A DNA stretch of 64,000 nt from Setaria digitata (taxonomy: Eukaryota > Nematoda > Chromadorea > Rhabditida > Setariidae), in NCBI GenBank assembly GCA_003640385.1, contig RCAB01000038.1, positions 62,001 through 126,000 on the forward strand, written 5' to 3'. Below are positions 16,901 to 29,900 of the stretch, piece after piece. Every line of letters begins with the position of its first letter. The first letter of the stretch is position 1. Position numbers and translations under genes: made by a program. The notes under the pieces are model-generated. The model was not told where the DNA came from. It did not search any database and worked only from the letters and a program-made list of their open reading frames with translations.

Positions 16901-19900
16901 GAACAGTTCATTTTTAACTATTGATCTGAAGCTTTATTCGTCAACCGAATAAAGTTCTCTTTATAAGGACAATTATTTTTCTTCATTTCTTTTTTTTTTT
17001 TTTTGAAATTAACATTCAAGGCTGTTTCTTTTCTTCTGAAACTAATCTTCAGTGATTGGTTTTTTATAAAAATTCTCAAACTAAATAAGAAGTAAATGGA
17101 TTCATCAAGCCAATACTAACATCTGCCAACTAATTGATAGTCTACATGCTTGTTTACCTTTCAATTATCCTAATTAAGGACGAATTAAGACAAATAATGG
17201 AAGACGTACCTGGCCTTTGGTTATTTTATGCTTAATCGTCGTGAAGAATGATATTCTGCAATGGATGTGATTTCCAGCTTTCTAAATACTATAAATTCTC
17301 CCGCCACAACCACCTCATTATGGAAAATTATTTCTCGGTCAAGTAAACTCTCCAGACTGAAGGTTTCAGCCTGGATATTCTGAAGCTAACCTATGTACAC
17401 CTCTCTCCCTTCTCTATACACAAGGCATTTTAGAACTTTTTTGTTCAAAAAGAGAACACGGCATGCCTATTTCGAAATGATCGATGTCACCAAAGCATCA
17501 GATGAATCAATTTATTTATAAATGAATCATTTCATTTCCTGCATCATATATGACAAGAGAAAAAAAACGCTAAATGAATTGAAAAAACAGTTACTGTATA
17601 TCAGTGCTTTACTGTACTATAAACTGCTCCTGAATTCCTGAACTGATTTTAAAACTTCGGGAATGAAAAAAGACTAAGAGAAGCGATGAAGAACGGTAAA
17701 ACGAAGAGAAGAAAAAGAGACGGTAAAGTGACATGTGAAGAGATTGTTTGTATCAGTAACAGATGGCTGCTATTCCAGAGAATATGTCATCCGGCAAGAA
17801 GGACTGCTTTACGGGACGTTCTTGATGAGTTCACTTTCTCTGATATAATTGAAAGTCAAGTTTTCGTCACTAAGAAGTGAATCTTTGCTATTATTTATAG
17901 AACGGTAAATGTAGGAAAGTTGTGAGTGAAGAGGAATCGAAAAGAGGTGGAAAACAAAATTTGCTAGGAGAGAACATTTCTCTCTCAGAAAAGAAGGGAA
18001 GAGTTTTCCATTTCCCGTAATTAGTCTAGCTTGACTGAATGATTCTGAGTTGTGAACGGCTAGAACAGGAATGAATGAATTGATGATGCGATGCTTGAGT
18101 GGAATGAAAAGGAAGCCTGCCAATGATATCATCAATTTTCCATAAGCTAGAAGATGATCGAATTGGAATTGAAAGGGAAAGAAATAGGAAGAGTGAAGTG
18201 GGACGAGAAGAAAAATAGAAACTGATTCGTGAACTTCCACTTAAACTTAAACAATCATCGTTTAATTCTCGACTGGTAGGGTGGGCTAAATGTTTAGATG
18301 GATGATGACTAATGACTCAATTACTACTTCAGCAACATTGGTCCTAAAAAAAGTGAATGGAAGTTTGAAAATGCTCAAAATCTCCTTTTTTAAAAGATCC
18401 CAATTTGTTTATTTCCTCTTTGAGTTAGTCTAACGAATAGTTATCGACTGATTGTCATTTCAAGACTGAAAGGAGCATTAGATAAGATGTTTGAAGTTCC
18501 GAGATCGGTTTCTCCTGAAAGCCTCTCAATGAAACGAGACTTTCAAGGAGCTCTTTTCGAGACTAACTCCAGAAATGTGATGAAGTTAACATAGAGCGAA
18601 ATCATTCTCATTTCTCAGTGGGATGAAGCTCTGAAAGGAAATGAAAAATATCAATTTACAGATTGTTTGTAAACGGAATTAGCCTTTAACTTTTCAATTA
18701 GCGCTTTTTAGTTGCGGCAAAAAAGAAACTAAGCAATTTTAGGTGGACAGTTTTAATTTGCAAATGTACTAATTAGAGAATTATAATTATGACTACATGA
18801 AATACATTTTACTTCCATTGTATGCTACAATTGAAAAATGGGAAGAAAGAGGAATGAGGACAGTCACCCCAGTTAGTCACCGCCAGTTATTTGTTGCCTA
18901 AATTTTTTTTTTAAATTTGAAGAAATTTCATATGTATACTTGAAATTGATTTATTACTGCCATAAACAAACTGAATCATGTTAATTTGAACGATCGATCT
19001 ATTTGCTTGCTATAAAGTGGGGATAAAAAACCAAAATGAAAAATTAAATTAAAAGGCAGAGAAGGGAAAAAGAATAGATTGTAAGAGATATCGAGGGGTA
19101 TAAGGTATATAGGAAGAAAATTAGGAGACTGTGTGGAATAAGAATTGAAGAGAGGGAGGATTTCACGAGCATACGCATGGATGATGTGAATTAAAGTGAC
19201 CAGAAGAAGGAATAAATATGAAAAAAGCGGGTGAGGAAAAAAAGACATTTGAATATCACTTAATTTTCGAAATTTTAATTTGAATTTATTAAGAATGACG
19301 AAATATGTGGAAAAGTTTCCTCAGACATTCTGTGTAACAGCCTTTAAAACGCCAATCGATTTTTCTAATTTTTAATTTTTAAAATGAGAAAAAAGTTTAA
19401 AAAAAAAAAAAGAAAAACAAATTTCCAGAGAGAAAAAGGATTTCTTAACTTTTGGTCTTCTAAAAAATTTATACAAAGTGTAAATTTGCCGACATTTTAG
19501 TATAGATTTGCAAAACAAACAAAAGAAAGAAATATCGAAGTTCAGAAGTCTATTCTAATACTATTTCATTTCCTTTTCCCTTAAATAAAAGAAGAAAAAT
19601 GGATAACACTTCTCCCTTATCTTTGATACTTCACCGAATTATTGTCAGTTCGAGAAAGTATCACAAAAATGAGATATAACTAGAACTTTACGACGATTGC
19701 AATGAACAGAAAAGTGTGGAGTTGAGCTTCCGTCATAGCGCTACATACGAATTGAATTCCTTGGAAGTTGCAGGAAACAAATGCAAATAATCTTTTCAAT
19801 TAACAAACATTTTTATTAATAAAACTAAAAGATTATTTGAGCATAGTGAAAATTTTTTACTTATTAAATCTTCCTTTACTCTTAATGAAGTGTTTGTTTG

Positions 19901-20540
19901 CAAAACTGTTGGATTTTTCAAGAATTTTAGTTCAAATGAATGATTGATTTGATTATTGAACTTGAACTCATAACATATAATCTGACTAGAATGATAATCA
20001 AGCTCTCTCTCAGTCACTGTTTTCAAAATGAGCACAAGCTGCTATTTTAGCTACATCTTTTTCTGTCTGTGAACATGCAACTGATCCACGAGCAAATTTT
20101 AAACTCATTTCGAAAATTAAGCAACTTTGGAAACCTCCACAATCGATCTCACCTGTTTTCAAACCTTAATTTTTCCATTCTTTTTTGTGAAAGAAGCATT
20201 GGAATTGCATTTCACTTAATCAGTCTTAAGAAGAAACAAAGATTAAAATGAATCTTAAGCTTGAAGAATTTCTCAGTTAGCCGAATTCTTAAACACAAAC
20301 ATTTATACTAACTTGATTACATAACTGTTAGCTTACAAACATTTCAAAATGGCTCATTCTGAGCAGAATTATCCTTCTCGAACCGACTTTTAAACTGATT
20401 CAGTTTGTTGAATTTTTTGCCTGGTAATTTAAGCGATGAATATTCATGCATTCTGGAAGACGGTACGTTGATGTTCGGTGAGTGGAAGTGATAAAATGAT
20501 AAGATAACAGAATGTGATCATGTCTGTTGATAGAGAGTTC

Positions 20541-20711
20541 GAAAAAGGAAGAAGGAGGAGTGGGTGGGAGGAGGAAGAGGAGGAGGAGGAGGGAGAGGAG
20601 GAGGAAGAGGAGGAGGGAGTGGAGGAGGAAGAGGAGGAGGAAGAGGAGGAGAGAGTGGAGGAGGAAGAGGAGGAGGGAGTGGAGGAGGAAGAGGAGGAGG
20701 AGGGAGTGGAG

Positions 20712-20745
<34 letters not shown>

Positions 20746-20774
20746 TGGAGGAGGAAGAGGAGGAGGAAGAGGAG

Positions 20775-20808
<34 letters not shown>

Positions 20809-20826
20809 TGGAGGAAGGGAAAGGAG
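20541..20826 (+). repeat. purine-rich GGAGGA/GGAAGA minisatellite
   Basis: About 285 bases almost wholly purine on the plus strand, made of GGAGGAAGAGGA-type units with a T in GAGTGG at several of the longer repeats. All three plus frames are open (poly-Glu, Arg/Lys and Gly-rich), a by-product of the lack of T. In the par-1 pre-mRNA it is a long pyrimidine tract. It can form triplex or G-quadruplex DNA. Confidence 0.9.
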
Positions 20827-20879
20827 ATGACTGGGTGGAGGAATGACTAGGAATGTGGTGGCTTCACTCTGTCAGCTCA

Positions 20880-21130
20880 GTTCCTCGCCAGCGAGGGCAG
20901 GTGAGCAGTACCGAATGAACGAGTGAGATCGATCGATTGGTAGGAACTCTTTGGTGCTAAGACCAGTCCTTACCTTAGAGGACAGAGACGAAATGGCTTA
21001 GATTGGCCGAAAAATGAATGTTAAGGACGTGAACCTTTTGGCGCTCTTTCCGCGGCTGTTGCTTCCCTTCTGCGCCGTGAATTCCATTCTTGGCCTCATT
21101 TCCCTCTCTGTTGATGTCTTCTTTCTGTAT
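20880..21130 (-). promoter_or_regulatory. GC-richer segment, possible untranslated exon or promoter of par-1
   Basis: On the minus strand a GC-richer stretch ends at a good donor, CTCTAAG|GTAAGG (exon end near 20975). It holds a 33-codon ORF (MRPRMEFTAQKGSNSRGKSA at the start) that stops before this donor, so if it is an exon it is non-coding or carries an upstream ORF. It lies downstream of the 21.4 kb exon and next to the purine minisatellite. Confidence 0.25.
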
Positions 21131-21379
21131 GCCTTCAAATTGAGCCTACTTTTAACTTTGTTAATTAAGTATTTAAGTTTTAGCTCTCATTTAAACCGAT
21201 CATAACATTTGAAATGTCTATAGAAACCATAGTCTTTTTATTAAATTATATTTCCCTATTTCCTTTTTAGGGATCTCAGGTAGTGTTCTGTCTAGTATGA
21301 GTTAATTTTTAAGACTGAAATCGTTCATCCATTATTTTTCCAGAAACTTTCCGTTTATTTGTGGAGGAAAATGACTTAC

Positions 21380-21676
21380 TACTTGAAATGAGTGCAACTA
21401 TGCCAGCAGTGGCTGCACTAGCAGTAGCCACACTAACGGTACTAAATTTTTCCTGAATAGGTGAAGATGCGCCCTTGGCTGAAGTTTGCACTGAAATGGC
21501 AGGTGAAGCACTGGCATGTCGTTTATGATGAAGCGGTAATGGTATCACTAATTTATCATCATTTGTATTCGAGTGACTGTGATCGATACTTTTCCGAAAT
21601 GGCACCAACGTGTTTAGAAATGAACTACTTCGACGCTGAATCGTTTTCGATAAGCGTTTTGTCCATGTTGTACGAC
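21380..21676 (-). other. par-1: second coding exon of the long par-1 isoform
   Basis: 297-base open exon between TTTCCTTTAAG (ending 21677) and donor AGTA|GTAAGT. It encodes a basic and Ser/Thr/Ala-rich segment with RLSKTIQRRSSSFLNT near its start. The two-base entry matches the 22280 donor (one base left) and the one-base exit matches the 12912 acceptor. Assignment to par-1 rests on strand, phase and absence of another downstream gene; an independent small gene ending by read-through at 21309 is the alternative. Confidence 0.5.
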
Positions 21677-22279
21677 CTTAAAGGAAAATATTAAGATGAA
21701 TATGTATCGAAATGTTAATAGGTAGTAAAAGTGATTTTTTCTTCCTTTATTAGTGATTTGTGGTTTTTGATATTATGCTGAAACTAATACATCAGATTGT
21801 TCAACATCTTGGGATGAAAGCTTTTCACTGAAGGGACTAAACCGAATAACAGAAATGGAAAGTGTTTTGAGAGGAATTCGATTGTCTCCGGCTTTTGTTA
21901 TGAGACCCGGAATTTTAGTTTCAGTATTGAAATATTCAGGATTTAATTAGCAGTTGGTTTTAGATTTTGTTGTCAGCAAAGTACTAGCATATCCAAGATG
22001 ATACGATTTTTTTATCAGCCGTTATGGGTGCCTAATGATCATTCTTCTCATAATAGGTTCAATTCCTTTAGGTGATCAAAATAGATTCAGTTCATCCAAG
22101 TGACCTTAAAAGCTCTGAACAGAACAAAATGAATGCTAGCCAAGAGTTGAGTGTAAAGAGTTGACATCAGGTTGGAGAATCTCGAGAAATCATTACGAAG
22201 TGCGAAGGAACATTTTCATTTCTTACTTAAGTTCAGGAAAGAAAAGAAGAAAAAAGCTTTAACTGGGACTAGACGGTAC

Positions 22280-22394
22280 CCGGTGTAGAACGTAGTACAA
22301 CCACTGGTGAAGGTGACAAAGTTTCACGCTGCTGTTGCCGTTGTTTTGTAATTCTTGACGTATCCATAATTGCAACTGCTGTTGGAATCGTCAT
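22280..22394 (-). other. par-1: first coding exon of the long par-1 isoform
   Basis: ATG at 22394-22392 opens a 38-codon frame beginning MTIPTAVAIMDTSRITKQRQ and ending at donor CCGG|GTACCG, with a stop two codons into the intron. It joins in phase to the exon at 21676. With exons 21380-21676 and 12855-12912 it gives 210 codons before the intron in the glycine loop and about 841 codons within the window. No clear acceptor precedes the ATG, so the transcript probably starts just upstream. Confidence 0.45.
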
Positions 22395-25300
22395 ATTCGT
22401 TGCTTGTGTTGCGTCGAAAAATTCCCTTTCGTCGAAAACTTACGCACAATGCAAGGTGAGAACGCTCAGGGAAGTTTATTTGCTGGTATTATTCATCATG
22501 TCATGACATGTGTGAAACAGTGATTCATGGAATTTCAATCACTTACTGAAAAGAGAAGTTTAAAAAGACTGAATTTTAATACGAATTACCGAAAATACAA
22601 AAAACATTGAAAACATTTTCCGAAGACTGAACCGAATTGCTATCTGGATTTCCGGATGACGCATGGTAGAAATAGAAATTCAGTGCTAATGTATTTGTGA
22701 TTAATTGTGTCATCTGTCATCTGTCATCTGTTGATGCTAAGACAAACAGACACATTAGCATTTAAAACTAATATGTGGTAACAGTAGAGTAGTTTAAAAC
22801 TACCTTACTGTACCATTAAATTTTTTCTTTTTTTTTCACCTCACTTCATTTCTTACCTTTTATTTTTTTAAATTCACTATTGCTAGGAAAATGGAATCAT
22901 TTTCAATAAAAATTTTCCTAAAAGATAATGTAAGCCATCCTTTGAAAATAAAAAACACTTGCAAATAACTGTGACTTCGATTTAGAGTCAAATTGCATCA
23001 TGAAAAAGGATAATGTGCCAATAAAAAATTTGCGGTAGACAAAAGGTGTCCAGTGAGGTCGAATTAAGAAAGAATATTGAGGATATCGAGTAAACGGGAG
23101 AGCTGTATGTAGTTAGTTAGTTACGTGTGCTTAATTTTACTTGAAACTGCCTCTTTCTTTATGTCAGTACTGTCGGTAGTTATAAAATTCAGGCAAAAGA
23201 TATCTATGATCATCTCAAGATCTCAAACGATGACCTAAAGTTATAATTTCGAAAAACAACAAATTTCAAACAGAAGTTTTCTAATCAAAAAAGTGGAAAA
23301 AAAAAATCTTTGCATCAGGAAATTAGAAGCAGACAGAAGTCTGCATACAATGGAAGAATGTCGTGATTTCTTATCATGAAAAGATAAGATAAAGCTGAAT
23401 TAATGATAGCTTTATTTGTGATGAATTTAGCAATGCCTGGAAGAGCTTTTGTGCAACAAACAAACGTAATTGTTTAATGAAAACGGAAATCGAAAGTTGC
23501 AGCAACAGTGGCAGCAAAAGCAGCACGTACGAACAACAGCAAGGAAAAAGTAAAATTGATGAAGATTAGTCACTACTTCCCCTCGCTGTCGTATTTTATT
23601 ACAGTAACTTTTTCCTAGAAAATTATTGTTACGAATAACACTTATGATGTTGATAATGATAACAACTAGTAGTAGCTGACTGACAAGAATTTTTAAAACC
23701 ATTTGAAAATTAATTTTTTCGGTAGCTGTGAATGCTTCTACTAAATTTTGAGTTGATGTGAAGGCCCATTTATTGTTAACTAAATATCCCATTAAAAGTG
23801 ATAATATTGAGCTTCTTCAACATTAATAATGAGCTTGCTGAACATTAATTAATATAATAAGTGTAATTTATGAAAACTAGATTGCAGTGCAAATAAAAGT
23901 TGTCAAAAGCAGCCAATTTCAGTTGAAAAAAGTGTTCAAAGGTAGTGAAATTGAAATTTGCAAACTAAAATGGAAACTTTTTTAAAAAACCAAGTGAGCC
24001 GAGCAGGTGTCTCTTAATGGTTACATGTCATTATTATTAGGAAATCTTTTTCAAATTTTCAATGATACGAAACTGAAAATGAATGATTACCAACTGAATA
24101 ATTTTTGGTTGAGCCAATGGTTTCACTAGATCTAAAGAATTTTATGATTAATATTTTATTAAAAAAAAAAATTCAAAAATTATTCAAAAAATCAATTGTT
24201 AATCAATTTTGAATATAATACACTTTCTAAGTTGATTGAAGAGCTATAAATCTTTGTTTTTATAATTAAGAAAAGAAAAATCAACTAATTTAATAGAAAA
24301 GAATTAATCTGATATACATTTCTTCATTATGGACAAGGGATTGAAGTCGTTCAAGTAAATTTAAAACAGTGCTGATGCATATGAGATTGTGATAAGCTGA
24401 GAAATATGTAGAAAATATACTGTGCAAGCAAACTAAGAGCACTTCATGTAACATCCAATGGAATAAGAGCAATCTGTCGAAATTCAATATTATTTTCAAT
24501 GCGTTTCTGATCGGTGATGGAATACATTTTCTAAAAAAAAAAAAAAAAAGAAAGAAATAAGAAAAAGATGAAATTTCGAAATTCAGTGCTGTAATACACC
24601 ATTACTTTGATAAATGAAATTTAAATCGATGATGATAACAATTTCCAAGTAATGAATGATAAAGACCAACGGTCCAGAAATCAGTTAATTAATTCATTAT
24701 TCGTCATTAGAAATGTTAACAAACACAGATGTCACTAAGGACGAAAATGTGTTCTGAAAGAAAAAAAAGACAATATGCATAGTTGGAAGAAGGATGGAAT
24801 TTAATAATGAGGAGCTCAAAAGCAGAAGCTTTCTCAAGACTAATGGTTTCCTTTTGACTGATAAATAAAGCATGTTATTGACTTGCTTAAAACTCTTGAG
24901 AAAAATCCAACCCTAGCTGCATTGTTATCCTATAATCTATTGAAACAAGCAGCAAGACATATATTTTCTGAAAAACTTCAGTAATAATTAAGATATTTTG
25001 AATTTTCTTTCCTCCTACATTATTTTATTTTAATTACATTTCTAACCACTGAAATATTATTCCCTTCCAATCCGTAGTATTGAATTTTTCAAGCAACAAG
25101 TTAAATATTAATCTTCGACAGATTCGACATTGTTCCGGAAACAGAAATACACATTATAATGATAGATAACCACAAAAATTGCATAGGAGATCCAATTTTT
25201 TTTCTCGCCACGCCAAAAATAGATTACTTTTTAATTTTGTGTTAAAAATTACTTTCACTAACATTTATCACGCGTAGAACAAATAGCTTTTCACTTTTCA

Positions 25301-26503
25301 GACTGCAAAAACTCGATTCCTTCTGAAGATAATGCTTTCTGAATCCTGCCTGTATCTACAAACACAACTTTCATTCATTGATTCGTATCAATACATCAAT
25401 TAGCAACATTAGCTTCACGGAATTTTATTTTATATAATAAGATAAGGATGATGTGTAGCAGCATATTTATTTCAAGTTATTAATGAATAACAAACTGACG
25501 TTCAAAGCCATAGTTGATTATCTAATTTATTCGAATTTTTAAGTGCATGTTATTTCCCCACTTATCTTAGACTCCTCTTATCGCATTCATAATTATTTAA
25601 ATAAGTTTAGAGTAATCTGGCTGAAGGAAAATAGTCTGTCTAATTATAGGGCAATTGTGAAAAGGCTTTCGAGGTAGGTATAATTCCGTAATTTTCTATC
25701 CTCACTTCGATACTGAAATCTCATCAGACTAAGACTCACTTCAATGTGCTAAGGAAAGCATTGAGAAATGAAACAACTGAAATATTAAACTGAAAATTAG
25801 AGATAATTGAATACGAAATAATTAATTAAATATGAAGGGTTAAAATGAAGGGCTAAATTTTTACATTGCGATCATGCAAATGACATAATTTCCGAAATTT
25901 AAAGTAACATATCCTATTTGAGGAAGAAACATGAAATTGATCCAGTAATACTGATGTTAAATATAATTTTCCTATCTCAATATTATAACAAAATGGACCC
26001 TTTTTCTTTTTAATCGAAAAATTCACAATTTTTGCTCAGAAAAAAGAAATATATGTGTATAACAAATAAGATTCTGTCACATGTTGGTAGTTTAAAAATT
26101 TATGTGATGAATTATTGTCAAGTAATTTAATTTCAGTTTTTCTTATTTAAAAAAATTGTAAGCATTTTTCAGTATAAACTTGGAGAAGAGAATGAAAGGA
26201 TTGTGATCTGAAAAGTGTTAGATTCCAAAACAACATATTGCCTTCATTAAAAATCACTGTTGAAAGCTATACTAATTACTCATCAAAAGCGACTTAATAG
26301 TAGCTCAATTAATTAATTGTTAGATCACTGGTTGTGTAAAGAATATTAGGTAAATAATATTTTTTTATATCGAAGGAAAGCCAGAAAAAACCGTTTGGAT
26401 TGCAGTAAGAGTAATGGATTGTGTGAGGAAATTATGTTGGTTTAGTTAATGAGTAAAATTTTTGACTAACTTTCAAACTTGAACCATTTTATTTTTATAA
26501 CAG
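22395..26503. other. intergenic, nothing supported
   Basis: AT-rich. It contains the upstream region of the long par-1 isoform, a triple ATCTGTC repeat near 22710-22733 and short A runs. A 121-codon minus-strand ORF at 23427-23792 has no splice context or recognisable motif. Confidence 0.5.
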
Positions 26504-26948
26504 ATTGATGACTTCAAACTACCAAGCGACTCGTCCATCCATCGGCTTAGAAGACGTTGAACGAGTTTAGTGAAATGGCAGCAGGAACAACACACAAAGT
26601 TTTAGGATACATTTATCAACTGATGATCAGACTGTCATTCATCTAATGTCTAAAGCTTGCATCAACTTCCTCTAATATTCCAATCTTCATCTAGATCAAT
26701 GAGAGAACAATTTTAGGATTGGAGGATGATGAACCGGAAATTATTATTGAAAAGGAAAAGGTAAAACATGATCAAAAAAGCAAAAATAAATCGAAGTTAG
26801 TATTCAGTTAATTTATTACACTGACAAGGAAAGTATTAAAGTTCGACAAAATGATAATTTTTAGATTGTTGTAATTTCGGATGACAACATCTCATACAAA
26901 CACAGAGAACAAGGAAGAAACTGTTGGAATTTGAAGAAGTGGAAATGA
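26504..26948 (+). CDS. candidate small three-exon gene, unknown product
   Basis: Acceptor TTTTTATAACAG ends at 26503 and ATG follows at 26508. Exon 1 (26508-26564, 19 codons, MTSNYQATRPSIGLEDVER) ends at CGA|GTTTAG. Exon 2 (26695-26760, 22 codons) lies between ATCTAG and AAG|GTAAAA and is acidic (GLEDDEPEIIIEKEK). All joins are phase 0. Two third exons fit: one from 26865 (acceptor TTTTTAG) ending at TGA 26946-26948, 68 aa in total, and one from an acceptor CACAG near 26903 reading RTRKKLLEFEEVEMKTVEK before its stop. No domain is recognised. A real small gene, a 5' part of something larger, or chance are all possible. Confidence 0.35.
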
Positions 26949-29900
26949 AAACGGTTGAAAAATGATGACAACTGTTTCAGTTAGTTAAAAAAAGAAATGG
27001 AAAAAAGTGAGGTGGATGAAGAAGAAGGAAAAAACTTGAAAAAAGGATTTCTGGATAAATGAAAAATAATATAACAGGCAAATTTTTCTTTCTACGAATA
27101 AGAAAGCTGTTCACCGATTGAAATATGCCATTTTATTCAAAGTGGAATTTTCCTAACGAATTTTAAAGCTATGTGCAATTAGCAGTCTTTTCTAATTATT
27201 TTAGAATAACTCTCCTTTCCTGAGAACGTTTGACGCTAACATTTAACAAAATAGCAGCAAAAAAAAAGTGGAAATTTTGGAAAAGCACATATTTGATATA
27301 AAATAATAACTTTTCGGTTGCGAAAAAAAATCTTTTCAGACTTTGTGATTTTTTTGCATGCAAAATGCACAAATTATTAGAAACACATTTATCAATCCTT
27401 TTGTTTAAGTTAAAATTTGAATAAACAAGAGAAACAAAACGAAACCTCTTCAATTTTTTATTTCCTCAATAATTCCTCTTATATTTAAAACTCTTCTAAT
27501 AGAACAAAATGCTTTAAGTGGAATTATAACTTCAAAAAAAAAAGGAGATAAAGTTTCTAATAAATTTATCTTGTGAAATGGCATCAGAACCGATGTAAGG
27601 ATCAAACAGAATGAATAACTGAGAAAACAAGTTATTCCAACAAGTCAGCTGTTTCGCACACTTAGTCCCTTTTCTTACTAAAAACTAATTTTTAATTATG
27701 AACCATTTTTAAAAGTTTTAAAAGCAATTTGCAGTTTGCAGTTCGATTAAGCAAAATTTTTATGGAACAAAAGAAATTAAAACAACTATAATAAAAAAAA
27801 AATTTCCTAATTTAATGTCAGCTTGAGCACCCAAAAAAGTTTTAATTAAAATTTTCAACTCCATCTAATACTATTCGCAAAAGCAAAAAAGATTGTAGCA
27901 TTTTTGGGATAAAAAACATTGCCATTCAAAATTGCTAATGTAATAATATTGAATATTTCATTTGAAAAATAAACGATTAAAACAATAAAATAGCTTCACA
28001 TCATCAGGGAGCTAACGGGATCAGTTCTGACCTTAAGCAATTCCTTCTTTTGCAGCGATTTAAAGTGTCGTTTTAAAAATGATTTAGAGAACTTGATCAC
28101 TTAACACTGTTGTAACAAGTTGTTCAAATGTCACTAATGCGGAAGAAACAATAGTTTATTTCAACCATAATTTCAATCAGAAACCGGAAACAATTAGTCA
28201 AAAAATTTTTGAATTTCTACCGACAATAAACGATAAACTGGTCTTTACGTATTTCAATTGATCGGAAAATATTCCTGACAGCAACACTTCCTAGTTGGAA
28301 CTGGAAAGTCACCTATAATGACTTTACAATTTTGTTTTTTTTTTCCTCACTTCAATATCTTTCAAGTTTCTTTCCTTGACCTTAAATCATTCATTTAACT
28401 CATCCTTTAACTTCATTGTGACTTCAAATTATTTGTTTACCAGTGATCAATCAACTTTATCGCTTAACAAACACTTACTTTCTTATTGCGAAAACCTTTA
28501 CAACTTAAAAGATCCATAATACGAAAATCTATCAGTTACGAATAATAATTTAGCGCTGTTAATCAGGAAAAATTAGGTTATTATCCAGTTTTGTTAAGTC
28601 TTTTTTTGTTAATTAATAGACTAACCTTACTCTGACCTTTCAATGTGATAACTTGATTCCATTCTGAATGAGAAGTCAATTCAGATTGGCGGTATTTCAT
28701 CATTTCCTTAATGCATTATTCATTCATTTACAAGTTTACATGATTAATGTTTGTTTACTTAATTATTCATCAATTCTACTTTAACTTCTCGTATATTATT
28801 ACTTGTCTGGCAATTGAGGACACAATGATTACTAGTAAAACTGTCTTTTGAAAGCAGTTGTTGATATTCTTCGATTCTTTTTAGCACTTCTTACTTTTTT
28901 TTTTCTTAAACGCTTATGGAATCTCCTTCTCATTGCTCCTTTCTTCATTAAAAAAGATTCATACTGAAAAGGATAAAATGGAAAGTAATCAATTCGTAAA
29001 GCAAAGTTCCTTTTTTTTTTTTTTAGCACAAAGCAAAATTCTAAATTTGCAACAGAAGTGTCGCCAACATAAATTTCATTCAAGAACGTCATTTCCTCTT
29101 TTTTTTTCAATTTCGGAATTCATTTTTGCTTTCGAAAATGGAATCAGATTCCGCACTGCTTCTGGAATCAGTGAAAATTACCGGTAAAAACTTTATCATC
29201 CAGTTGAATGATCGAAGAAATATGGGAACTGGTGGTCATAGTAAAGAAAGGGTAAGGATAACTTGAAGGAATTAAGCTGACGCTTCAGAAAAGCTACTGT
29301 TTTCTATATAATAGAAAGAGATGGATAGTTTTTAAATGACAATGAATACAGGTTGCTTATAGACTTTATATTAACTTGAATAATTTAGAAATTACTGAAA
29401 ACTCGGAAGACTTCACGACCGGAATACATTTTTCCTACTGATGATTAATAAAACCGAATGAAAATTTTATGAAAATGTGAATTTTTAACTGAATGTTGCG
29501 CAGAAAAAACTCAGAAATAATTATTAGTGTCAAATGGTACAGTCCAGAAAATAGAATTTGAAAAATTTGATATAATGTTGAATTTGAATTGAATTATTCT
29601 GTTGGCACAAAATATAATATTGTTAGAGAAATGATATTGCCTCCTCAATGATTTTTCAAAAATCTACTGATTTCTTAAAGACAGTAATTTAAGCCAGCAC
29701 TTTTAATAAAAGGAGATGAATCGTCCGCAAAAAAAATTATATAAAAATAAAAGCCCATAATTATACCGAAGATTAAAAAACTTCTAGAAAATTCCGTTCC
29801 ATTTCTTTTCTAAGTAATTTTCTTAAAAAGTTTTAATTTTGGAAAAATCAAAACAGAATTGTTGTTAAAAATGGAGAGCAAAGAAAAGCCTATAATATCT

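Larger units (their letters stand above)
12913..21379. other. long par-1 intron with repeats, no supported gene
   Basis: 8.5 kb between the 12.9 and 21.4 kb exons. It holds CA/TG-rich alternating sequence at 13640-13975, (GA)n-rich sequence at 14256-14320, a purine minisatellite at 20541-20826 and a short GC-richer segment at 20880-21130. Open frames up to 143 codons occur on both strands but lack splice context, conserved motifs or protein-like composition. Confidence 0.5.

Noticed and set aside
17809..18240. 143-codon minus ORF and a 64-codon plus ORF at 17686-17880
   Set aside because: Phe/Leu/Ser-rich translation of AT-rich intron with no acceptor, donor or motif; the plus ORF is more protein-like but isolated.
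20514..20850. Poly-Glu, Arg-rich and Gly-rich ORFs
   Set aside because: Three simultaneous open frames over a purine minisatellite, without splice or start context.
23427..23792. 121-codon minus ORF
   Set aside because: No motif, unusual Cys/Ile-rich composition, no splice signals tying it to par-1.
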